Source: Gordonia asplenii
Lineage (GTDB): Bacteria > Actinomycetota > Actinomycetes > Mycobacteriales > Mycobacteriaceae
Direction: 5' to 3'
Length of the DNA stretch: 64,000 nucleotides
Assembly: GCF_012933505.1 (NCBI RefSeq)
Contig: NZ_JABBNB010000029.1
Location: 1 to 64,000, forward strand
The notes below the pieces were generated by a model. It was given only the letters and a program-made list of their open reading frames with translations, was not told the DNA's origin and made no database searches. A program made the position numbers and the translations under genes. The first letter of the stretch is position 1. The number at the start of each line of letters is the position of its first letter. Below, in pieces: positions 58,918 through 64,000 of this stretch.

Positions 58918-60132
58918 TCAAGCGCTTTCGAAGGTCGCGGCTAGGCCCTGTCCGCCGCCGATGCACATCGTGGCCAGGCCCGAGCCGCCGCCGCGCCGCT
59001 TCAGTTCGTGCAGCATCGTCGTGACCATGCGGGCGCCGGTGGCGCCGATGGGGTGACCGAGCGAGATGCCCGAGCCGTTGACATTGATGCGCTCGGCGTC
59101 GCGGAAGTCCCAGCCCTCCAGGACGGCGAGCACCTGCGTGGCGAAGGCCTCGTTGAGCTCGATCAGAGCCTGGGATTCGAGCAGGGCGCGGGTGTCGGTG
59201 CCGGCCCGTGCAGCGAGCCGCGCGACCGCGGGTACCGGACCGATGCCCATCCGCGACGGATCGCAGCCCGCTGCCGACCAACCGGTGAGGAATCCGATCG
59301 GTTCGAGCCCCAGGGCGTCGAGCTGGTCTTCGGCGACCACGAGCATGCCCGCGGCGGCGTCGTTCTGCTGGCTGGAGTTGCCCGCGGTGACGGTGCCCGA
59401 CGTGCCGATCGAGCGCAACTTCGACAGTGACTCGGGGGTCGTGTCGGGGCGCACCCCCTGATCGCGGTCGACGACGACCGGGTCGCCCTTGCGCTGCGGC
59501 ACCTGTACGGGGATCACCTCGTCGGCGAACCGGCCCGACTCCCAGGCGGCGGCCGCGCGCTGCTGACTCTGCGCGGCCCACGCGTCGGCGGCTTCGCGGG
59601 TGATGGAGTAGTCGACGGCCAGATTGTCGGCGGTCTCGATCATTCCGCTGATCTCGCCGAACCGCCACACCGGCTGACTGCGCTCCCGGCCGCGGTCGAG
59701 ACGGTCATACATCTGCACGGTGCCCGCGCGGGCTCCCCACCGGTTGGTGGTGGTGTAGTACTCGATCCGACTCATCGATTCGACGCCGCCGGCCAGCACC
59801 GCGTCGGCCGCACCGGACTGGACCATCATCGCCGCGGTGACGACAGCCTGCAGGCCGCCGCCACAGCGTCTGTCCAGCTGCATGCCGGGCACCTCGATGG
59901 GCAGTCCCGAGTTCAGTGCCAGCCAGCGGCCCACGCACGGGACCTCGGAGTTCGCGTACGACTGCGCGAACACGACGTCGTCGATGCGGGCCGCGTCGAT
60001 GCCCGACCGCTCCACGACCGCCTTGACCACCGCGCCGCCGAGGTCCTCGACCGGCAAGTCCTTCAACGCGCCGCCGAAGGTGCCGACGGCGGTGCGGGTA
60101 GGCGCGACGATCGCCGCGCGACGGATCGACAT
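58918..60132 (-). CDS. Acetyl-CoA acyltransferase (thiolase)
   Basis: 404 residues. The nucleophile Cys lies in QLDRRCGGGLQAV (about 90), where most thiolases have CSSG or CGSG. The His motif ISLGHPIGATGARM and second Cys motif LATMCIGGGQGLA are intact. It cleaves a 3-ketoacyl-CoA with CoA, releasing acetyl-CoA. The stop and start with the acyl-CoA dehydrogenase overlap at 60132, so both are coupled. Final beta-oxidation step of the cluster. Confidence 0.93.
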   Translation of the reverse strand: MSIRRAAIVAPTRTAVGTFGGALKDLPVEDLGGAVVKAVVERSGIDAARIDDVVFAQSYANSEVPCVGRWLALNSGLPIEVPGMQLDRRCGGGLQAVVTAAMMVQSGAADAVLAGGVESMSRIEYYTTTNRWGARAGTVQMYDRLDRGRERSQPVWRFGEISGMIETADNLAVDYSITREAADAWAAQSQQRAAAAWESGRFADEVIPVQVPQRKGDPVVVDRDQGVRPDTTPESLSKLRSIGTSGTVTAGNSSQQNDAAAGMLVVAEDQLDALGLEPIGFLTGWSAAGCDPSRMGIGPVPAVARLAARAGTDTRALLESQALIELNEAFATQVLAVLEGWDFRDAERINVNGSGISLGHPIGATGARMVTTMLHELKRRGGGSGLATMCIGGGQGLAATFESA

Positions 60133-61289
60133 CAGATCGCCACCTTGTTGCGCGCGACCAGCTGCGCCGCGATGACGTTGCGCTGGATCTCGTTGGTGCC
60201 CTCGCCGACGATCATCAGCGGGGCGTCGCGGAAGTATCGTTCCACGTCGTACTCCTTTGAATAGCCGTAACCACCGTGTACACGGATCGCGTCCAGCGCG
60301 ATCTGCATCGCGGCTTCGGAGGCGAACAGTTTGGCCATGCCGGCCTCCATGTCGGCCCGCTCGCCGCGGTCGAGCTTCTGCGCGGCGTCCGCGGTGAGCA
60401 GGCGCGCGGCCTGCTGCTTGGTCGCCATGTCGGCCAAGAGGTTTCCGACCGACTGGTGCTTCCAGATCTGCTTGCCGAAGGACTCACGCTCCTGCGCGTA
60501 TTTCACCGCCGCGTTGAGCGAGGCCTGCCCGACGCCGAGCGCGCGGGAGGCCACCTGGATGCGGCCCATCTCCAGGCCGCGCATCATGTGCGCCCAGCCG
60601 TTGTTCGGTTCGCCGCTGAGGATGGCGTCGTCGCCGACCTTGCGGCCGGAGAACACCAACTCGCACGCCTCGACGCCGCGGTAGCCGAGTTTCGGCAGCT
60701 TCTTGGAGATGAGGAATCCGTCGCCCGGCTCGACGAGGATGACGCTCATGCCCTTGTGTGCGGGCGTCGCCTCACGGTCGGTGATGCACAACAGGCCGAA
60801 CAGACCCGAGTGAGCCGCGTTGGAGATCCAGGTCTTGGAGCCGTTGATCGACCACTGCCCGTCGTCGCCCTTGGTGGCGTAGGTGCGCATGCCCTGCAGG
60901 TCGGAGCCGCCGCTGGGCTCGGTGAGGGCCATGGTGGCGCGGATCTCGCCCGTCGCCATCTTCGGCAGGTACTTCGCCTTCTGCTCGTCGGTGCCGAAGG
61001 TACGAATCAGGTAGGTGATCACGGAGTGTCCGCCGACGGCGCCGGCGAGGCTCATCCAGCCGCGGGCGAGTTCCTCGGTGACGCGCGAGAAGCACTCGGT
61101 GCTCACGTCGACGCCGCCGTACTCGGCGGGCGCGAGCAGCCCGAAGAAGCCGAGCTCCTTCATCTCTCCGATGAATTCCTCGGGATAGATGTCGTCCTGC
61201 TCGAACTCGCGGACCCGCGGGGCCACCCGCTGATCCACGAAATCGGCGACCAGGTCGACCATCTGCTGGTCGTCGGCGGTGAGACTCAC
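60132..61289 (-). CDS. Acyl-CoA dehydrogenase
   Basis: 385 residues. FAD/substrate motifs MALTEPSGGSDLQGMRTYAT and WISNAAHSGLF, and the C-terminal YSKEYDVERYFRDAPLMIVG followed by EGTNEIQRN, with the catalytic Glu in GEGTNE. It makes a 2,3-enoyl-CoA, passing electrons to ETF. ATG 61289 follows AAGGAGGTTATCC. It heads the dehydrogenase-thiolase operon; an AT-rich palindrome lies 20 bp upstream. Confidence 0.94.
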   Translation of the reverse strand: MSLTADDQQMVDLVADFVDQRVAPRVREFEQDDIYPEEFIGEMKELGFFGLLAPAEYGGVDVSTECFSRVTEELARGWMSLAGAVGGHSVITYLIRTFGTDEQKAKYLPKMATGEIRATMALTEPSGGSDLQGMRTYATKGDDGQWSINGSKTWISNAAHSGLFGLLCITDREATPAHKGMSVILVEPGDGFLISKKLPKLGYRGVEACELVFSGRKVGDDAILSGEPNNGWAHMMRGLEMGRIQVASRALGVGQASLNAAVKYAQERESFGKQIWKHQSVGNLLADMATKQQAARLLTADAAQKLDRGERADMEAGMAKLFASEAAMQIALDAIRVHGGYGYSKEYDVERYFRDAPLMIVGEGTNEIQRNVIAAQLVARNKVAI

Positions 61290-61308
61290 GGGATAACCTC
61301 CTTAGATT

Positions 61309-61325
61309 TTATATACAATATATAT
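61309..61325. promoter_or_regulatory. AT-rich palindrome before acyl-CoA dehydrogenase (operator copy 2)
   Basis: TTATATACAATATATAT contains TATATA-CAA-TATATA (61310-61324), a perfect 6-bp inverted repeat. It is the near-twin of 56990-57006 and lies 20 bp before the dehydrogenase start, where it would overlap the promoter. Confidence 0.6.
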
Positions 61326-61368
61326 CACTGGATTGTCCCGGACACAACAGCGCGTTCGGGCACGGCAC

Positions 61369-62037
61369 TCAGCGCCAGAAGCCGCGCTCGGACAGCATCG
61401 CCACGGCCCGATCCCCGGCGCGGACGAAGTGCTCCTCCGTCGTCGAACGCGCGCCGGCCTCGTCGCCGCTCGACACGGCCGCGGCCATCGCTTCGTGATC
61501 GCGGTTGGCGGTGTCGTGCCAGTGGTCGTGCGACTCGTAGAACCCGATCGGCGCGAACGCTCCGAGCGCTTTGATCTCCGACATCAGGCGTCGCGAGCCG
61601 GACGCGAGATTGATGACCCGGTGGAACTGGAAGTTGAGTCGCTCGCGCGCGGCGGCGTCCTCCGCGCAGTCCATCCGCTCGACCGCGTCGAGCATGCGGG
61701 TGCGTTCCTCGTCGGTCATCCGCGCCGCGGCCCGGGCTGCCGCCAGCCCGGATACGGCACCGAGGATCCCGTAGTGATCCCGGACGTCGTCGCGCGACAG
61801 CGCCGCCACGAACGCGCCGCGGCGCGGCGCGAGTTCCACGACGCCCTCGACGTCGAGGGCGATCACCGCCTCCCGCACCGGAAGCCGACTCACGCCGAGC
61901 CGTTCGGCGACGTCGTCCTGGTCGATCTTGTCCCCGGGGCGCAGCTCCCCCGAGAAGATCATCTCCCGGATCTCCAGCATCGCCGCCATCTTCAGCGACG
62001 TCGGCAACTTCACCCGGGAATCCGGCGCCGCGGTCAT
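61369..62037 (-). CDS. GntR/FadR-type (FCD) regulator of the acyl-CoA cluster
   Basis: 222 residues from ATG 62037. HTH: EIREMIFSGELRPGDKIDQD, VAERLGVSRLPVREAVIAL, LAPRRGAFVAAL. The FCD domain has FQFHRVINLASGSRRLM and ends ERGFWR. It overlaps the CoA-transferase stop by 4 bp (62034-62037), so it is co-expressed with the CoA-transferase/crotonase operon. The paired palindromes at 56990 and 61309 are its probable operators. Paralogue of the GntR at 46428. Confidence 0.9.
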   Translation of the reverse strand: MTAAPDSRVKLPTSLKMAAMLEIREMIFSGELRPGDKIDQDDVAERLGVSRLPVREAVIALDVEGVVELAPRRGAFVAALSRDDVRDHYGILGAVSGLAAARAAARMTDEERTRMLDAVERMDCAEDAAARERLNFQFHRVINLASGSRRLMSEIKALGAFAPIGFYESHDHWHDTANRDHEAMAAAVSSGDEAGARSTTEEHFVRAGDRAVAMLSERGFWR

Positions 62038-63188
62038 CGGCTGCCGAACTCGGTCCGGATCGCGTCGGTGTGCTCGCCCAGGGCGGGTACCGCCCCGGAG
62101 CGCACCGCCCACGTGGTGGCGACCCCCGGCGGCAACAGCGCCGGAACGGGTCCCGACGGAGTGCCCACCTCACGCCACCGGCCGCGATCGCGCAGCTGCG
62201 GATGGTCGACGAGGTCGCGCACGGTGTTCAGCCGGGCGTTGCCGATGCCCGCGGCGTCGGCGCGGTCCTGAATGTCGGCGAGGGTGTGTTGCGCGCACCA
62301 CGCGGCCAGCGCGTCGTCGACCTCGGCGCGGGCCGCGACGCGGTCGACGTTGCGGGCGTAACGCGGGTCGTCGGCCAGTTCGGGCCGGCCGATCAGCGCG
62401 GTGAGCTTCGCCCATTCCCGGTCGTTGGTGGTGCCCAGGATCGCGGTCTGCCCGTCGGCGGTGGCGTAGCCGCCGTAGGGGGCGACGATGGGGGCGCCGA
62501 GGCCCACCGGCTGCGGCTCGACCCCGGCGTGGATCACGCCGTTGATGGCGAAGCCCATCATCTCGGCGATGGTGTCGAGCATGGCGATCGGGATGACGGC
62601 GCCGCGCCCGGTCCGCTCGCGGTCGTACAGCGCGGCGAGCACCGTCGAGTAGGTGTAGAGGGCGGTGCCGACGTCGGCGACCGGGACGCCCGGTTTGGCG
62701 GGATGACCCGGGGTGCCGGTGGATGCGCACACGCCGCCCTCCGACTGGATCAGCAGGTCGTAGGCGCGTTTGTGGTCGTAGGGGCCGCCGGTGCCGTAAC
62801 CCGAGATGTCGACGACGATCAGTCGCGAGTAGCGCTCGGCGAGCTCGGCCGCACCCAGTCCCAGCCGCCCCAGCGCCCCGGGAGCGAGGTTGGAGACGAA
62901 GACGTCGGCGGTGGCCAGGATGTCGTGCAGCAGAGCCAGATCCGCATCGGATTTGAGGTCCAGCGCGGCCGATTCCTTGCCGTGGTTGAGCCAGGTGAAA
63001 TGCGCGGACAGGCCGCCCACCACCGCGTCGTAGTGCCGCGTCGAATCCCCGTAACCGGGTGTCTCGATCTTGATCACGCGCGCACCCAGGTCGGCGAGGT
63101 GTCTGGTCGCGAGCGGCGCGGAGATGGCCTGCTCGATGGTGACAACGGTGACGCCCGCCAGCGGGGCGTGCGCGGTGGCGTCGCTCAT
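62034..63188 (-). CDS. Class III (CaiB/BaiF) CoA-transferase
   Basis: 384 residues. PLAGVTVVTIEQAISAPLAT, VIKIETPGYGDSTR, WLNHGKESAALDLKSD, GYGTGGPYDHKRAYD are family landmarks. The position of the formyl-CoA transferase catalytic Asp reads IAMLDTIAEM, with Asp present. It activates a carboxylate by CoA transfer. ATG 63188 overlaps the crotonase stop by 4 bp. With the downstream GntR it forms a three-gene unit starting at the crotonase. Confidence 0.92.
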   Translation of the reverse strand: MSDATAHAPLAGVTVVTIEQAISAPLATRHLADLGARVIKIETPGYGDSTRHYDAVVGGLSAHFTWLNHGKESAALDLKSDADLALLHDILATADVFVSNLAPGALGRLGLGAAELAERYSRLIVVDISGYGTGGPYDHKRAYDLLIQSEGGVCASTGTPGHPAKPGVPVADVGTALYTYSTVLAALYDRERTGRGAVIPIAMLDTIAEMMGFAINGVIHAGVEPQPVGLGAPIVAPYGGYATADGQTAILGTTNDREWAKLTALIGRPELADDPRYARNVDRVAARAEVDDALAAWCAQHTLADIQDRADAAGIGNARLNTVRDLVDHPQLRDRGRWREVGTPSGPVPALLPPGVATTWAVRSGAVPALGEHTDAIRTEFGSR

Positions 63189-63976
63189 GAGAATTTCGGC
63201 TCCCGCTTCTCCTTGTGGCTGCTGACGCCCTCGGCGACGTCGGGCCCGCCGAAGTGATAGAACTCCAGGCCGAGCGAGGCGTCGAAGATCGGCATCGCCT
63301 GCCGGTACCAGCCGTTGAGCGCCATCTTGGTGCCCTGGACGCCCGCCCGGGAACCGGCCGCCAGCTTCCGCGCGATCTCCATCGCGCGGTCCTGCACCTG
63401 ATCGTCGTCGACGCACAGCGAGACCATGCCGATCCGCTCGGCCTCCTCGCCGGTCAGGATCTCGTTCGTCAGCAGGTGGTATTTGGCCTTCGCCATCGAG
63501 GTGAGCAGTGGCCAGCAGATCGCGGCGTGATCGCCCGCGGCCACGCCGAGACGCACGTGGCCGTCGACGATCTTCGCCCGGCGCCCGGCGACCGAGATGT
63601 CCGCGAGCAACGCCGCGACGAGTCCCGCGCCCGCGGCGGGGCCGTTGATCGCGGAGATGATGGGCTGCGGAACCTCGATGATGTTGCGCACCAGGTCCCG
63701 CGCCTCGCGCATCACGCGGGTCCGCGAGGCGTAGTCACCGATCATGTCTTCGACCAGGTCGAAGCTGCCGCCCGCGGAGAAGGCGCGCTCCCCCGCGCCC
63801 CGGATCACCACGGCGCGCACCGACTCGTCGAGCCCGATCACCGGCCAGACGTCGGCGAGCTCGCGGTGCGCCGCCGGCCCTACGGCGTTGAGATTCGGTG
63901 CGTCGAGGGTGATCCGGAGAATCCCCTCCTCCGGGGTGTCGATCTTGAGCTCGGTGAACTCGGCGTAGCGACTCAC
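63185..63976 (-). CDS. Enoyl-CoA hydratase/isomerase (crotonase) family protein
   Basis: 263 residues. The oxyanion-hole motifs RAFSAGGSFDL and NGPAAGAGLVAALLADISVA are present. Where hydratases carry the first catalytic Glu (…PEIxxGxxPG), this reads VDGHVRLGVAAGDHAAI, so the hydratase Glu is missing; the later LTNEILTGEEAERIG is typical. The reaction may thus be isomerisation, ring cleavage or decarboxylation rather than hydration. ATG 63976 is 25 bp from the window end, so upstream partners may be cut off. Confidence 0.87.
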   Translation of the reverse strand: MSRYAEFTELKIDTPEEGILRITLDAPNLNAVGPAAHRELADVWPVIGLDESVRAVVIRGAGERAFSAGGSFDLVEDMIGDYASRTRVMREARDLVRNIIEVPQPIISAINGPAAGAGLVAALLADISVAGRRAKIVDGHVRLGVAAGDHAAICWPLLTSMAKAKYHLLTNEILTGEEAERIGMVSLCVDDDQVQDRAMEIARKLAAGSRAGVQGTKMALNGWYRQAMPIFDASLGLEFYHFGGPDVAEGVSSHKEKREPKFS

Positions 63977-64000
63977 TGCGCGTCCTCTCGGGTGTCGGTG

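Noticed and set aside
37824..63976. Long antisense frames opposite many genes (e.g. opposite eno, mazG, ligases)
   Set aside because: High GC removes stop codons from opposite frames; these lack family motifs and ribosome sites while the sense strand has clear conserved motifs.

Overview
The window is about 64 kb of high-GC actinobacterial chromosome. The best fit is Gordonia or a close relative in the Mycobacteriales. The evidence is tandem MspA-type outer-membrane porins, a 13E12/DUF222 HNH family, a block colinear with M. tuberculosis Rv1021-Rv1026 (mazG, lpqU, eno, ftsB-like, DUF501, ppx), a DesA3/Rv3230c-type desaturase pair, and dense intergenic repeats. The genus is inferred from gene content, not from a marker gene.

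Layout. 1-1.4 kb: 3' end of a 13E12 HNH gene, a decayed second copy of its tail, and an intergenic repeat array. 1.4-11.3 kb: an oxidation module built around a CYP108 (P450terp)-like cytochrome P450 with its own ferredoxin and ferredoxin reductase, two LuxR regulators, an aldehyde dehydrogenase, and a divergent acyl-CoA ligase/thioesterase/quinone-oxidoreductase operon. 11.5-15.5 kb: a full 13E12 gene and a pirin-MarR-pirin operon with a palindromic operator. 15.7-20.5 kb: CDF metal exporter, two MspA porins, and a KimA-like permease. 20.6-24.7 kb: flavin monooxygenase plus a MetNIQ-type ABC importer (probable organosulfur use). 24.8-31.2 kb: a YibE/F membrane protein, a four-gene envelope operon (transmembrane Ser/Thr kinase, a lipoprotein sharing the kinase's sensor domain, a beta-lactamase-like lipoprotein, an amidase lipoprotein) and a frameshifted membrane protein. 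31.5-34.7 kb: TetR regulator divergent from a desaturase electron-transfer operon. 34.8-36.3 kb: small membrane proteins. 36.8-46.2 kb: the Rv1021-Rv1026-like block, split by an inverted EfeUOB iron-uptake operon.

46.4-54.3 kb is a GntR-linked catabolic cluster (CitE-like lyase, class III CoA-transferase, aldehyde dehydrogenase, MmgE/PrpD, cupin, zinc alcohol dehydrogenase) closed by a strong terminator. 54.3-55.7 kb holds a stop-interrupted reading frame and a divergent metallophosphoesterase. 56.0-64.0 kb is a second acyl-CoA catabolic cluster (SDR, CMD protein, PaaK-like ligase, thiolase, acyl-CoA dehydrogenase, GntR, CoA-transferase, crotonase).

Three signals cut across the genes. First, five CRP/GlxR-type sites (GTGA-N6-TCACA) lie in front of the main metabolic and transport operons. 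Second, a near-identical AT-rich palindrome precedes two operons of the right-hand acyl-CoA cluster. Third, a hairpin-forming intergenic repeat family recurs at gene ends, shows a compensatory stem change, and in one place is bracketed by a 16-bp direct repeat of the adjacent gene's 3' end. No rRNA, tRNA, CRISPR array, insertion sequence with a transposase, or replication origin was recognised.
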